Origin: Methanoregula sp.
GTDB taxonomy: Archaea > Halobacteriota > Methanomicrobia > Methanomicrobiales > Methanospirillaceae
Assembly: GCF_028712425.1 (NCBI RefSeq)
Contig: NZ_JAQTQD010000003.1
Coordinates: 119,805 to 183,804 of the forward strand
Length of the DNA stretch: 64,000 nt
Direction: 5' to 3'
The notes beneath the pieces are model-generated. The model had not been told where the DNA came from. It made no database searches and worked only from the letters and a program-made list of their open reading frames with translations. Position 1 is the first letter of the stretch; each line of letters begins with the position of its first letter. Positions 1 to 8,983 of this stretch are shown one piece after another. The position numbers and the translations under genes were made by a program.

Positions 1-1521
1 AGCGAACGCTCCGTCCACCAGGAAACCAAGGATCTCCTGGTCTCCTGCGTGAAAGAGAATCTTCAGACACTCTGTTTCACCGGGTCGCGCAAGATGGCGG
101 AGCTGGTGACGGTCTGGTCGCGGGACGATGCCCGGCGCATATCCCAGAAACTTGCCGACGCGATCTCCGTGTATCGCGCGGGCTACCTGCCGGAAGAACG
201 GCGGGAGATCGAGCAGCAGCTGAAGGAAGGAAGACTCCGCGGCGTGGTCTCGACCAATGCCCTTGAATTGGGGATCGATGTCGGATCTCTCGATGCCGTC
301 ATCATTTCCGGCTATCCCGGCACCATGATGTCCACCCGCCAGCAGGCAGGGCGTGCCGGAAGAAAAGGGGGCGAATCCCTTGCCTTTCTCATTGCGCAGG
401 CAGATCCGCTCGACCAGTACTTCATGCACCACCCGGACCAGTTCTTCTCCCGCCCGCACGAACTGGCGATCATCGACACCACCAATGCCTATATCGTTTC
501 CGGGCACCTGCTCTGCACTGCTGCCGAGCTCCCCCTGCGCGAGGACCGCGACAGCGCGTTCTTCGGGGAAAACCTGTCATGCCTCCTGCCGGACCTCGGG
601 GCAGCGGGGCTCCTTCGGAAAACGATCCGCGGGTGGGTCTATGTCGGCCGCGGGAGGGCTGCCGATGCCGTCCGGCTGGACGGGATTCCCGGGGAGTCCT
701 TCCGGGTCATGTGCCATGGCAGGCTCCTTGAGACCATGGACCGCGGGCAGGCCTACCGCGAAGCGCACAAGGGCGCTATCATGCTCCACCAGGGCGAGAC
801 GTACGTGGTCAGTGAGATGGACCTCGACACCCACACAATCCGCGTTACGGAGACAGATGTCGATTATTACACGCAGCCACAAAAAGAAATTGACATATCA
901 ATCATCGGGACGCTGGAGACCCGGACGGTCAACAACACCCCGTGCTTCTTTGGTGAAGTGGAAGTGACAGAGCAGTATACCGGCTACAAGATCAAACGCG
1001 GCGACACGATCATCGGCCTTGAGCCGCTCACGCTCCCGCCCCTGACCTTCCGGACAAAAGCCTTCTGGTTCATCCCGCAGGAATCCGTTGAACAGACTAT
1101 TACAGAATCCGGTGGCGATCCTGGAGGCGGCCTGCATGGCGTTGAGCATGCAGTCATCGCGCTCATGCCGCTGTATGTGATGTGCGACCGGTGGGATATC
1201 GGCGGGCTCTCTTCCCCCTCGTTTGGAGAGAAGGGAGAGCCCGTGGTCTTTGTCTATGATGGGTACGAGGGGGGAATCGGGCTTGCCGAGAAAGCCTTTG
1301 GTCTCCTCCCCGAACTTTTTACCGCAGCGCACGAGCTGGTCCGCGACTGCCGGTGCGAGAGCGGTTGTCCATCGTGCATCTTCTCGCCCAAGTGCGGGAA
1401 CGATAACCAGCCTCTTGACAAGGATGCCGCGGTGCTCATCCTCCGCGAGCTCAGCCACGGGCCGGGGGAAGCAGATAATGCTCCCATCGCGGCTGGAAAA
1501 AGCGAGGTTCAGGCCGCTTAA
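1..1521 (+). CDS. Hrq1/MrfA-like DEAD/DEAH helicase, C-terminal part (5' end outside window)
   Basis: The reading frame is open from base 1, so the first in-frame GTG at 49 is not the real start and the gene begins upstream of the window. What is visible is the second RecA-like domain and the C-terminal part of a superfamily 2 helicase of the COG1205 type. Helicase motif V reads STNALELGIDVGSLDAVI and motif VI reads QQAGRAGRKG. The C-terminus carries a four-cysteine cluster (CRCESGCPSC followed by C in SPKCGND), the hallmark of the DUF1998/MrfA zinc-binding domain, preceded by a short H-x-x-E type segment (GVEHAVIALMP). Family members are 3'-5' DNA helicases implicated in DNA repair, for example of mitomycin-type lesions in Bacillus. 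The family call is strong; the exact repair role is inference. Confidence 0.9.
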   Translation, partial: SERSVHQETKDLLVSCVKENLQTLCFTGSRKMAELVTVWSRDDARRISQKLADAISVYRAGYLPEERREIEQQLKEGRLRGVVSTNALELGIDVGSLDAVIISGYPGTMMSTRQQAGRAGRKGGESLAFLIAQADPLDQYFMHHPDQFFSRPHELAIIDTTNAYIVSGHLLCTAAELPLREDRDSAFFGENLSCLLPDLGAAGLLRKTIRGWVYVGRGRAADAVRLDGIPGESFRVMCHGRLLETMDRGQAYREAHKGAIMLHQGETYVVSEMDLDTHTIRVTETDVDYYTQPQKEIDISIIGTLETRTVNNTPCFFGEVEVTEQYTGYKIKRGDTIIGLEPLTLPPLTFRTKAFWFIPQESVEQTITESGGDPGGGLHGVEHAVIALMPLYVMCDRWDIGGLSSPSFGEKGEPVVFVYDGYEGGIGLAEKAFGLLPELFTAAHELVRDCRCESGCPSCIFSPKCGNDNQPLDKDAAVLILRELSHGPGEADNAPIAAGKSEVQAA

Positions 1522-1532
1522 TACTGGTAGTG

Positions 1533-1766
1533 TCAGTCCACCAGCACGACCCGGCTCTCAGGCGTCTCTCCCTCATCATCGAAGATGAAGAGCTCATCGA
1601 TCGTTGCATTCAGGGCCTTTGCAACCTCGTGGGCAAGTTTTAAAGAGGGATTATACTTCCCCTGTTCCAGAAAGACAATTGTCTCTCTCCGCACACCGAC
1701 CTTTTTTGCAAGATCATCCTGTGTCAGGGAAAGCTGAGACCGGTACTCTTTGATCCTTGTCCTCAT
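1533..1766 (-). CDS. XRE/Cro-family helix-turn-helix regulator, 77 aa
   Basis: A compact DNA-binding protein with a single HTH_3 domain: [20 protein letters not shown] is followed by the recognition-helix segment [17 protein letters not shown]. It has the hallmark of small archaeal regulators that travel with DUF2178 membrane proteins. An upstream in-frame start at 1778 exists, but the ATG at 1766 is preferred: GGGAG lies 5 bases before it and homologues normally begin MRTRIKEY. It is the second gene after the DUF2178 membrane gene (16-27 bp gap), so the two are probably co-transcribed. A perfect inverted repeat upstream of the pair (2208-2231) is a plausible autoregulatory operator. The same two-gene arrangement recurs at 51419-52183. 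The regulated target is unknown. Confidence 0.85.
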   Translation of the reverse strand: MRTRIKEYRSQLSLTQDDLAKKVGVRRETIVFLEQGKYNPSLKLAHEVAKALNATIDELFIFDDEGETPESRVVLVD

Positions 1767-1793
1767 GCACGCTCCCACATTCTGTCAAATACC

Positions 1794-2180
1794 TTAATCA
1801 ACATCTCCTTTCCGGAAAAGCCATGCCTGGTAGACCACTGCAGAAAGGGCAAGGACGAGAATGGAAATGGTCAGCGCATTCTGTACACTAAGTCTGATAA
1901 GACCTATGTAATCCAGCCAGAAGAGGCTGAACATGAAAAGGAGTCCGGTTAGCCATGCGTAAGATAATCCATATGCTCCGATCTTCTTTGATCGTTCATC
2001 AGATTCCGGTTCATCTCCGTATTTCCGGTGATTGATAATGCCGGTCATCGCAAAGACAATACCTGCAGCTATGAGCATCGATCCAATATTTGCCTCACCT
2101 TCTGCCAGTACAACTGAGACAATACCGCTGATCAGCATCAGTGCTCCTATTATCATCCGGTACATGTTTCTCGGTTTCAT
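1794..2180 (-). CDS. DUF2178-like membrane protein, 128 aa
   Basis: A small integral membrane protein with four predicted membrane segments (about residues 8-26, 32-48, 72-90 and 98-117). A cytoplasmic loop between segments 2 and 3 contains the acidic DERSKKI motif typical of DUF2178 proteins. The function of the family is unknown. It is the first gene of a two-gene unit with the XRE regulator downstream. This suggests a membrane-linked signalling or modulation pair, as in other archaeal XRE/DUF2178 loci; that link is inference from context. An AT-rich promoter (AAATAAATA on the minus strand near 2200) and an inverted repeat lie directly upstream. Confidence 0.75.
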   Translation of the reverse strand: MKPRNMYRMIIGALMLISGIVSVVLAEGEANIGSMLIAAGIVFAMTGIINHRKYGDEPESDERSKKIGAYGLSYAWLTGLLFMFSLFWLDYIGLIRLSVQNALTISILVLALSAVVYQAWLFRKGDVD

Positions 2181-2207
2181 CTTCTCAACTCATTTGTTAT
2201 TTATTTC

Positions 2208-2231
2208 TAACATTATTGCTTATTAATGTTA
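2208..2231. promoter_or_regulatory. Perfect 8-bp inverted repeat, candidate operator of the XRE/DUF2178 unit
   Basis: TAACATTA at 2208-2215 and TAATGTTA at 2224-2231 are exact reverse complements separated by 8 bases. The site lies just upstream of an AT-rich box A-like sequence that would drive the minus-strand DUF2178/XRE genes, and about 80 bp before the phosphoribulokinase TATA box. Its position and symmetry fit an autoregulatory site for the small XRE protein; binding has not been shown. Confidence 0.45.
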
Positions 2232-2311
2232 TCTAAATCTAACACCAAATGAAATCTACAGATTATTATGTTAGGTTTTTCGAACAGGTATCGCGGCCCG
2301 GGTTCCAACCC

Positions 2312-2317
2312 TTTATA
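2312..2317 (+). promoter_or_regulatory. TATA box candidate for phosphoribulokinase gene
   Basis: TTTATA in the context CCCTTTATACGG. Initiation about 25 bases downstream would fall near 2340, leaving a leader of under 10 nt before the ATG at 2348. This supports 2348 rather than the upstream in-frame ATG at 2249 as the start codon. Confidence 0.5.
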
Positions 2318-2347
2318 CGGTACCGCACGTCAAGGGTACACAGGCCT

Positions 2348-3313
2348 ATGGATCACGAGATCAACTTCAAGGAAACAATTGCCCACTCCCCCATTGTCTT
2401 CACAATTGGTGTTGCCGGTGACAGCGGATCGGGAAAGACCACGTTTACAAACGCGATCCGGCAGATATTTGGTCCGGCGCTGGTCTCCACCATTACGCTG
2501 GATGACTACCACAAATATGACCGGGAAGAGCGGAAGCAGCGGGACATAACACCACTACATCCCGATGCCAACAACATTGGCCTGCTGGAGGATCACATTG
2601 CACAACTCAGGCAGGGGCATACCATCCAAAAACCGGTGTATAACCACGAGACCGGGACGTTCGATCCCCCCATACCGTTTGCGCCCCGGAAGATCCTCAT
2701 CCTCGAAGGCCTGCACACCCTCTTCACCCCGCGCCTCCGTGAACTCATAGACTTCTCGATCTTTGTCGACCCGGAAAAAGAGGTGAAATATGCCTGGAAA
2801 CGTCTTCGCGACAGGGAACGCCGCGGCTATTCCGACGAGCAGGTAACCGAAGAGATCCTCCGGCGCGAGAAGGATTACGCGGAATTCATCGCGCCCCAGC
2901 GCTGTGAAGCCGATGCCGTGATCCGCATCGCTCATTCAAAGTACGGAAAGGACCTCGGCAAAGAGCGGAACGTGTACAATATCTCCCTCATGCAGAACCG
3001 GATGAGAAAGACCATCTCGGATATCGACCTGAGCATAGACCTGTACTCCCTCCTCTCCTTTCACGAACGGGACTTCTTGATCGAGTTCACCACGCAGTTT
3101 GTCGACTGCGCACGGATGCGGGCTCTCACTTTTGACGGCGAGATGAATTACGAGACAATCCATAAACTGGAAAAGACCATCGAGTACCAGACCGGCGTCC
3201 ATCCCATCGCCATGTTCGAGGGCAGGAAAACCGTCACGCCCACCGATATCGTCCAGCTCATCCTCTCCTGGCGGATCATCCACCGGCGGGTCTTTATCCA
3301 TGAACGCGCTTGA
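2348..3313 (+). CDS. prk: Archaeal phosphoribulokinase / uridine kinase-like kinase, 321 aa
   Basis: A P-loop kinase of the phosphoribulokinase/uridine kinase superfamily. Walker A is GDSGSGKT at residues 24-31, followed by TLDDYH (the substrate-side acidic DDYH motif) and ILEGLHTLF (Walker B region with the EGLH signature). The length matches archaeal PRKs. In Methanospirillum such an enzyme phosphorylates ribulose 5-phosphate to ribulose 1,5-bisphosphate in the reductive hexulose-phosphate pathway, which precedes a RuBisCO; no RuBisCO gene is present here. An upstream ATG at 2249 would add 33 residues with no family match, and the TATA box at 2312 argues against it. The gene stands alone between the XRE/DUF2178 unit and a sensor kinase. 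PRK is the best call; a uridine kinase-like role is the main alternative. Confidence 0.82.
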   Translation: MDHEINFKETIAHSPIVFTIGVAGDSGSGKTTFTNAIRQIFGPALVSTITLDDYHKYDREERKQRDITPLHPDANNIGLLEDHIAQLRQGHTIQKPVYNHETGTFDPPIPFAPRKILILEGLHTLFTPRLRELIDFSIFVDPEKEVKYAWKRLRDRERRGYSDEQVTEEILRREKDYAEFIAPQRCEADAVIRIAHSKYGKDLGKERNVYNISLMQNRMRKTISDIDLSIDLYSLLSFHERDFLIEFTTQFVDCARMRALTFDGEMNYETIHKLEKTIEYQTGVHPIAMFEGRKTVTPTDIVQLILSWRIIHRRVFIHERA

Positions 3314-3405
3314 ACTTCGCGGCAGGGCAGGTGTTTTTTGCGGGTGAACGGGGACCAGCAAAACGTTGTTCTGATCCCGCACCCAACTCTCTCTTAAACC
3401 GGCCT

Positions 3406-4851
3406 ATGATCTCGCTCCTTCATGTCGATCCCGATGCCGCGCTCCAGAAGAACCTCAAGGATTACTTTGAGAGTTCCGGCGAGATCTGTGTAACTTCGGT
3501 TGCTTCGGCGCGCGAAGCCCATTACCTGCTCCGCTCGCAGCGGTTCGATATCATCATCGCGGAATACCAGCTCCCGGTGACGAACGGGCAGGCCTTTCTT
3601 GAAGCCCTGCGGCGCAGCCGGAAGAATTCCACGCCCTTCATCTTCTTTGCAAAGAAGGCCGACAACAAGGCGGTCATCAATGCCCTCAACACCGGCGCAA
3701 CGCATTTCGTGCTCAAGGGACGCGACCCGGCAAAAGAGTTCATGGTCTTAAAGCATTTCATCAGCCAGGCCATCCAGCAGAACCGGCTTGCCGAGGCCCT
3801 GCGGGAGCAGGAGACGCAGTACCGGAATGTTGTCGAGGACCAGTCGGAGTTCATCTTCCGCTTCCTGCCGGATGGCACGATTGTCTTTGTCAACGAGGCG
3901 TACTGCACCTATTTTAAAAAACCGCGCGATGTGATCCTGGGGCGGAACATCCGTGACAGTATCTCACCGGATTACCGGGAGACCTTCTTCTCCCAGTTAG
4001 AGGAACTCACCCGCGAGAACCCGGTGCGTTCCATGGACTCGCGCATGCTTGCAGCCGACGGGTCCACGCTCTGGCAGCAGTGGAGTTACCGGGCCATCTT
4101 CTCCGATCTGCCGGAGCCCACGGGATACCAGGCAGTCGGCCGGGACATCACGGCACAGAAGAATGCCGAGGCAGCCCTTGTGCAGGCCCACCGGAACCTC
4201 GGCGTGATGAACACCATCACGCGGCATGACATCCTCAACCAGCTCACCGCGGTATTCGGCTATCTTGAGATCGCCCGGGATGCCAGCGCTGATGAAAAAG
4301 TTATCGAATGCCTCAATAAGGCCTTCCATGCAGCCGAGACCATCCGGGGCCAGATCACCTTCACGAAGGAGTACCAGGAGATAGGGAGCAATGCAGCCCA
4401 GTGGAAGAGCGTGGAGGCGCTGGTCAAAAAGGCTGAGTCCTCGCTGAACCTTGGGGGTGTCTCGGTTGAGTATTCTCTTGAGAACCTCGGTGTCTTTGCC
4501 GATCCGCTCATCGAGAAGGTCTTCTACAACCTGATGGAGAACTCGCTCCGGCACGGGAAGAAGGTCACAAAGATCCTGCTCTCCTGGCGCGAAGAACCCG
4601 ACGGCCTCGTTATCGTGTACGAGGATGATGGCGTGGGCGTCCCGGAAGGTGTCAAAGAGAAGATCTTCCGGCGGGAATATTTCCAGAACACCGGTCTTGG
4701 CCTGTACCTGATCCGCGAGATCCTTTCCATCACCGGCATCCGGATCCGGGAATGCGGTGTCGAAGGAGAGGGCGCCCGGTTCGAGATGAAAGTCCCGCAC
4801 GGGAACTACGGGTTCAGGACAGAAGGGGACGTCCTGTTACAGGACGGATAA
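3406..4851 (+). CDS. Receiver-PAS-histidine kinase with altered receiver acceptor site, 481 aa
   Basis: Domain order: receiver-like domain (about 1-120), PAS (about 135-255), a histidine-containing helix with the motif NTITRHDILNQL typical of methanogen kinases, and an HATPase_c domain (N box NLMENSLRHG, G1 box DDGVGVP, G2 box GLGLYL). In the receiver, the position normally holding the phospho-accepting Asp is Glu53 (DIIIAEYQLP), and the acidic pair is VDPD. The domain may therefore not be phosphorylated and could act as a fixed docking module. The in-frame start at 3310 overlaps the preceding prk gene; ATG 3406 gives a standard receiver N-terminus (MISLLHVDPD). It is cytoplasmic, with no membrane segments. 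The signal sensed is unknown. Confidence 0.88.
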   Translation: MISLLHVDPDAALQKNLKDYFESSGEICVTSVASAREAHYLLRSQRFDIIIAEYQLPVTNGQAFLEALRRSRKNSTPFIFFAKKADNKAVINALNTGATHFVLKGRDPAKEFMVLKHFISQAIQQNRLAEALREQETQYRNVVEDQSEFIFRFLPDGTIVFVNEAYCTYFKKPRDVILGRNIRDSISPDYRETFFSQLEELTRENPVRSMDSRMLAADGSTLWQQWSYRAIFSDLPEPTGYQAVGRDITAQKNAEAALVQAHRNLGVMNTITRHDILNQLTAVFGYLEIARDASADEKVIECLNKAFHAAETIRGQITFTKEYQEIGSNAAQWKSVEALVKKAESSLNLGGVSVEYSLENLGVFADPLIEKVFYNLMENSLRHGKKVTKILLSWREEPDGLVIVYEDDGVGVPEGVKEKIFRREYFQNTGLGLYLIREILSITGIRIRECGVEGEGARFEMKVPHGNYGFRTEGDVLLQDG

Positions 4852-4858
4852 AAAGAGA

Positions 4859-6442
4859 TCAGGGAAGGATCGCGGAACGGACCGAGAGGAAGACCGGTCC
4901 CCGTACATCCACTTTCTTTTTGTTGTCGGTGATGAAACGCATCGCGTACTCATCGACCTTCAGGTTGATATCGCTTGGGAGCTTTGCCATCTTGACCTGG
5001 ACAGTTGTCTCCTTTCCGCACCGGGCGGCCTCCTCGATCCGGGCGGCAGCAAGGGCCGATACCGCGGAAAGGTAGGAGAGGCCGGTTGGCACTCCCCCGG
5101 TCCGCACCTGCTTCCACTTCTCGGCATCCGGGACCCCGAGCACCGATCCATCGTGGACGAAGATCTCGTTTGCACAGGCCGGCCCGCAGAGTTTCGCATT
5201 GGCTTCGGTCTCTTCGATAACAACCTTCACGCGGGTGCCGCCCAGCATTCCTTCCCATGCATCGAACGAGCAGGGCCCCTGTGCCGAACCGTTCGCTGCC
5301 GCAATCTTCGCGATCGCTTTTGCGAGCAGTTTGCCTTCAGGGGATGACGGCTCCTCGCGGAGGTGAACTGACCGTGCGATCTCCCGGTCCGAGAGCGGGC
5401 GGGAGAAGAACTGCGGGTACACGAGCTGCCGGACATCGTTTGCCCCGTACGCAATCATCGCGAGCCTCTCAACGCCAAGCCCCAAGTTCATGACCGGGAC
5501 GCCGACGCCGTATTCCGCGAGCGCCGAGGGGGAGTACATGCCGAACGTCGCCACCTCGACCCAGCCATGGACCGGATGCCGGGCGTAGACCTCGGTCTGG
5601 GTATCCGGCATGTAGTATTTCGAGCGCTTCTCGTCCGGCTGGAAGCGGAAGTCCGTGTATCCAAATGCGGAAAGGAGCGCTTCACTGACCGCTTTCCCGT
5701 CCTCGATCGTCACATCGTCCCCGGCAATGATACAGGATGCCGAATGGTAGGTCATCAGCCGTGTCGGCCCCTCGGCCTGCTCGCGCCGGAAGCAGCGGTC
5801 GACCGAGAACATGCGGATGGGAAGCGGGCTCTTGTCCCAGATCGATCCGAGCGTTAAGAACCAGCCGCTCGTCATGTGGCTCCGGAGCGTAGAGCGCGAG
5901 GACTCGGGGGCGAGCTCGCGGAACTCGGGGAAGACCTCGTCAAGGATGTGGACAACCACCCCGTCGTCAGCCTCCAGCACTTTTGAGAGTTCGAAGGTCA
6001 GTTCGTCGCCGTCGATCTCGGACTTCTTGTACGCGTGGAGCGTCTCGCGGAGTTTCTCCTCAATCGCAGGAGCCATCGTCTTGCCGAGAATCCCGTTGAT
6101 CTTATCGAGCCGGTCCCTTGCGATCCCCACGTTCGGACGCGGGAGGCCGCCAAGATAGAAGACCCGGTCGAGCACGGCCATTGCCTCGGGCCCGAACTGC
6201 CGGTAGATATCCTTCTCATCGATGATGACCGGGACTTCTGCCTCATCAAAGCCCATCGAGAGGTAGGTCTCGCGGAGCCTGTTAATCGTGGCAAAGACCG
6301 GGTGGGCCTGCGCCCGCTTGTACACCCGGCACGGGTACGTATCTGCGTGCGCTGCGGGAGTCAGGACCGATGGGCCCTCGTGCCATGCCCCTTCGAAGTT
6401 CTCGTGCGCTTTCTGTTTCCAGTCTTCGGGATTGAATCTCAT
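4859..6442 (-). CDS. sepS: O-phosphoseryl-tRNA(Cys) synthetase SepRS, 527 aa
   Basis: A class II aminoacyl-tRNA synthetase that charges tRNA-Cys with O-phosphoserine, the first step of indirect Cys-tRNA synthesis in methanogens (SepCysS then converts Sep to Cys). The family fold and length (about 530 aa) fit. Recognisable segments are [24 protein letters not shown] near residue 75, [16 protein letters not shown], the class II motif 2 region [11 protein letters not shown], and the motif 3-like [14 protein letters not shown]. The start codon ATG at 6442 overlaps the taw1 stop by four bases (ATGA), indicating translational coupling in a minus-strand translation operon. The partner gene pscS is not in this window. 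Confidence 0.95.
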   Translation of the reverse strand: MRFNPEDWKQKAHENFEGAWHEGPSVLTPAAHADTYPCRVYKRAQAHPVFATINRLRETYLSMGFDEAEVPVIIDEKDIYRQFGPEAMAVLDRVFYLGGLPRPNVGIARDRLDKINGILGKTMAPAIEEKLRETLHAYKKSEIDGDELTFELSKVLEADDGVVVHILDEVFPEFRELAPESSRSTLRSHMTSGWFLTLGSIWDKSPLPIRMFSVDRCFRREQAEGPTRLMTYHSASCIIAGDDVTIEDGKAVSEALLSAFGYTDFRFQPDEKRSKYYMPDTQTEVYARHPVHGWVEVATFGMYSPSALAEYGVGVPVMNLGLGVERLAMIAYGANDVRQLVYPQFFSRPLSDREIARSVHLREEPSSPEGKLLAKAIAKIAAANGSAQGPCSFDAWEGMLGGTRVKVVIEETEANAKLCGPACANEIFVHDGSVLGVPDAEKWKQVRTGGVPTGLSYLSAVSALAAARIEEAARCGKETTVQVKMAKLPSDINLKVDEYAMRFITDNKKKVDVRGPVFLSVRSAILP

Positions 6443-7338
6443 GTTTCTCGCTCCAGGACTACCACTCTGCTCAGTTCGTTCTCGTCCTTGTACCGGTAAT
6501 CACACGCGGCCGCGACCTTCTCCGCAAAGGCGCGGACAAACGCATGGTCCGGCATGTTCTCTCTGACCAAACGGTTTCTACTGTATCCCAGATACATGTA
6601 TCCTTTGATCTCAACGAACCGTGCTCCCGAATCCTGCAGGATCGCGGCATAGCGCTCAGGAGCGAGATCATTGAGCCCCTTCACGAGCGTGATCCGGACC
6701 ACCGATCTCCGCGAACCGAGGAGACGGAGGCTCTCCTGCACGCGGTCCCAGTAGTCCCCGAGCGGCCGGCAGACGCGCTCGTAGGTCTCCCGATCGGGAG
6801 CGTCGAGTGAGACGTACATCTGGAACGGGTTGCACCGCTTCAGCATATCCGGGTTCGTCCCATTGCTGACAACGAATGTAGTGTATCCCTTACTGTTGAA
6901 GAGGTCGATCAGTTCCGGCAGCCGCGAGTAGAGCGTCGGCTCGCCGGAGAGCGATATCGCAACGTGCTTCGGGTCGAGCGCTTCTTTCCACCGTTCTTCC
7001 GTGACCGTGTTATCGAGCACAGCGTTGTACCCCGCAAGCGCTTTCTTCTGGAACCGGTGGATGCCGGCAAGGATGGTCTCGGGCGGGCACTCTTCCGCTT
7101 CCACCGGCTCGTGCTCGAACGAGCGCCAGCAGAAGAGGCAGCGCTGGTTGCACCGGAGGGTCGGCGTCATCTGGACGCAGCGGTGGCTGTCGATCCCGTA
7201 GAACTGGTGCTTGTAACACATATCCCCGCCGGCAAGTGCCCGTTTGCACCACATACAGGGCTTGAGTGCTGCTGTCGAAGTCTTGGAAAAAAACTGGTAC
7301 CCCTGTTTTCTCAGGGGCTCACATGGATCGGATGGCAT
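6439..7338 (-). CDS. taw1: tRNA 4-demethylwyosine synthase Taw1 (radical SAM), 299 aa
   Basis: A radical S-adenosylmethionine enzyme that condenses pyruvate with N1-methylguanosine at position 37 of tRNA-Phe to form 4-demethylwyosine. The radical SAM cluster motif is CNQRCLFCW. Upstream are the extra conserved cysteines in [14 protein letters not shown] and HRCVQ that hold the second Fe-S cluster of this family. The segment [13 protein letters not shown] is the GGE-like SAM-binding strand, and SYRRIC-like VCRPLGDYW follows. It begins inside the 3' end of argS (20-bp overlap) and ends overlapping the sepS start. The short N-terminus ([17 protein letters not shown]) aligns with other archaeal Taw1 proteins, so this start is favoured. 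Confidence 0.93.
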   Translation of the reverse strand: MPSDPCEPLRKQGYQFFSKTSTAALKPCMWCKRALAGGDMCYKHQFYGIDSHRCVQMTPTLRCNQRCLFCWRSFEHEPVEAEECPPETILAGIHRFQKKALAGYNAVLDNTVTEERWKEALDPKHVAISLSGEPTLYSRLPELIDLFNSKGYTTFVVSNGTNPDMLKRCNPFQMYVSLDAPDRETYERVCRPLGDYWDRVQESLRLLGSRRSVVRITLVKGLNDLAPERYAAILQDSGARFVEIKGYMYLGYSRNRLVRENMPDHAFVRAFAEKVAAACDYRYKDENELSRVVVLERET

Positions 7339-8983
7339 CGATCCCGAGCGTTTCGAGCGCTTCTTTTAAGGTGTTCTGTACCGCCAGAACGAGTGTCAGG
7401 CGCCGGTCCCGCACTTTCCCCTCGCTCTTTAAGACCTGCTCGAAGTGGTAGAACGAGTTGAAGGTGTCGGCAAGTTCGCGGGCATAGATGGCAAGGAGGT
7501 TCGGGCGGAGCTCGGCAACAACCCTCTTGATGATGCCCGGGAAGCGGGCGATCTGCTTTGCGAGCGCGATCTCCTGCTCGGTCTCAAGCTCGAAGCATTC
7601 GGTAACGTCATCGGCTTTTTCGAGGATGCTGCATGCCCGGGCATGGGCGTACTGGATATAGGGGCCGCTCTGCCGCTCGAAGTCGAGGGCTTCTTTCCAG
7701 TCAAAGACCGTGCTCTTCTCGGGCGAGACCTTCACGATGTCGTAGCGGATCGCGGCAAGCCCGACAGATGCAGCGATCTTCCTGCGTTCGTCTTCGGGAA
7801 GTTCCGGTCTCCGAACCGTGACCTCGTCAAAGGCACGCTTGCGCACTTCGGTGATGAGGTCGTCGGCCGAGATGAACTTGCCGGCCCGGGTGCTCATCGA
7901 TCCCTCGGGAAGCGAGACAAACTCGAAGAAGACGATCTCGGGAACCTTCTCGCCCAGCACTTTCATGGTGCACTGGAGCTGTGCTCCGATCAGCTTGTGG
8001 TCCGCACCAAGGACATCGATAACCCGGTCGAAGTTCTTCCCTTTCCATGCATGGAAGGCAAGGTCACGGGCGGCGTACACCGAGGTGCCGTCGCTCCGGC
8101 GGATGACATACTTGTTCTCGAACCCGAACTCCGAGAGATCGAGGTAGAGCGTCTCGTCCTCGCGGGCCTGCGGCTTCTCTTTGAGCCTGCCGATGATCTC
8201 TTCGGTGCTCCCGTTCCGGATGAAGTCGCTCTCCCAGACGAACTTATCATGGGCAACATTGAGGTTCTTCATCGTGACCCGGAACCCGTCAAGGCAGCGG
8301 GAGACCTCCTTTTTGAACTTCTCCACGGTAGCGGGATCGCCGCTCTCCACGCGCTGCATCAGGAGATTGACCTGCTGCGTGATCCCCTCGTCTTTCTCGA
8401 TCTCGCGGTTTGCCGCGATGTAGATCCGGGCAATGTGGGCATCCTCTTTCTCGCCCGGCAGCTGCGTACTGTCCAGGTTATTGAACCCCCAGACAACGAT
8501 AGCGATCTGCCGGCCCATGTCATTGACATAGTACTCGACTTCCAGCGGGTACCCGGCCTTCCGGAACGCCCGGGCGAGCGTGTCGCCGATGATCGAGTTC
8601 CGGATATGCCCCACATGAAGCGGACCATTCGGGTTTGCACTCGTGTGTTCGAGCACCACCCGCTGCGTTTTTGTCTCCAGGTTCCCGTACCCTGGCTTAA
8701 CCGCAGCACGGATCACGTCGCTGACATAGGCTTTCCCGAAGATGAAGTTGATGTACGGCCCTTTTGCCTCGATGGTGACCGTGGATAACTCCGGCCGCTT
8801 CTTCAGTTCTGCAACCAGATCCTGGGCAATTTTTACCGGTGCCTGCTTCCGCTGCTTGGCTAACGAGAAGGCAACGGTGGATGCAAGGTCTGCGTGCTCT
8901 CCTCCTTCAGCCAGGAGCGCATCGGTCACGCCGGCGGTCTCCCGGATAGCGGTGTCTATCGTAGCGAACATGTCATCGGGCAT
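7319..8983 (-). CDS. argS: Arginyl-tRNA synthetase, 554 aa
   Basis: A class Ia aminoacyl-tRNA synthetase attaching arginine to tRNA-Arg. The HIGH-type motif is in ANPNGPLHVGHIRNSI, and the KMSKS equivalent is SMSTRAGKF, as is usual for ArgRS. An N-terminal Add-1 tRNA-recognition domain (about 1-105) and a C-terminal DALR anticodon-binding domain (from about 430, ending in LGIDAIRSM) are visible. The ATG at 8983 follows the prf1 stop codon without any gap, so it is probably translated from a prf1-argS-taw1-sepS messenger. Confidence 0.96.
   Translation of the reverse strand: MPDDMFATIDTAIRETAGVTDALLAEGGEHADLASTVAFSLAKQRKQAPVKIAQDLVAELKKRPELSTVTIEAKGPYINFIFGKAYVSDVIRAAVKPGYGNLETKTQRVVLEHTSANPNGPLHVGHIRNSIIGDTLARAFRKAGYPLEVEYYVNDMGRQIAIVVWGFNNLDSTQLPGEKEDAHIARIYIAANREIEKDEGITQQVNLLMQRVESGDPATVEKFKKEVSRCLDGFRVTMKNLNVAHDKFVWESDFIRNGSTEEIIGRLKEKPQAREDETLYLDLSEFGFENKYVIRRSDGTSVYAARDLAFHAWKGKNFDRVIDVLGADHKLIGAQLQCTMKVLGEKVPEIVFFEFVSLPEGSMSTRAGKFISADDLITEVRKRAFDEVTVRRPELPEDERRKIAASVGLAAIRYDIVKVSPEKSTVFDWKEALDFERQSGPYIQYAHARACSILEKADDVTECFELETEQEIALAKQIARFPGIIKRVVAELRPNLLAIYARELADTFNSFYHFEQVLKSEGKVRDRRLTLVLAVQNTLKEALETLGIDAIRSM

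Noticed and set aside
2295..2312. GGGTTCCAACCC resembling a tRNA T-arm
   Set aside because: No acceptor, D or anticodon arm around it, and the loop lacks the purine expected at position 57.
7445..8788. 447-codon open frame on the + strand
   Set aside because: Exactly antisense to argS, whose motifs are intact; the length is due to GC-rich codon bias.
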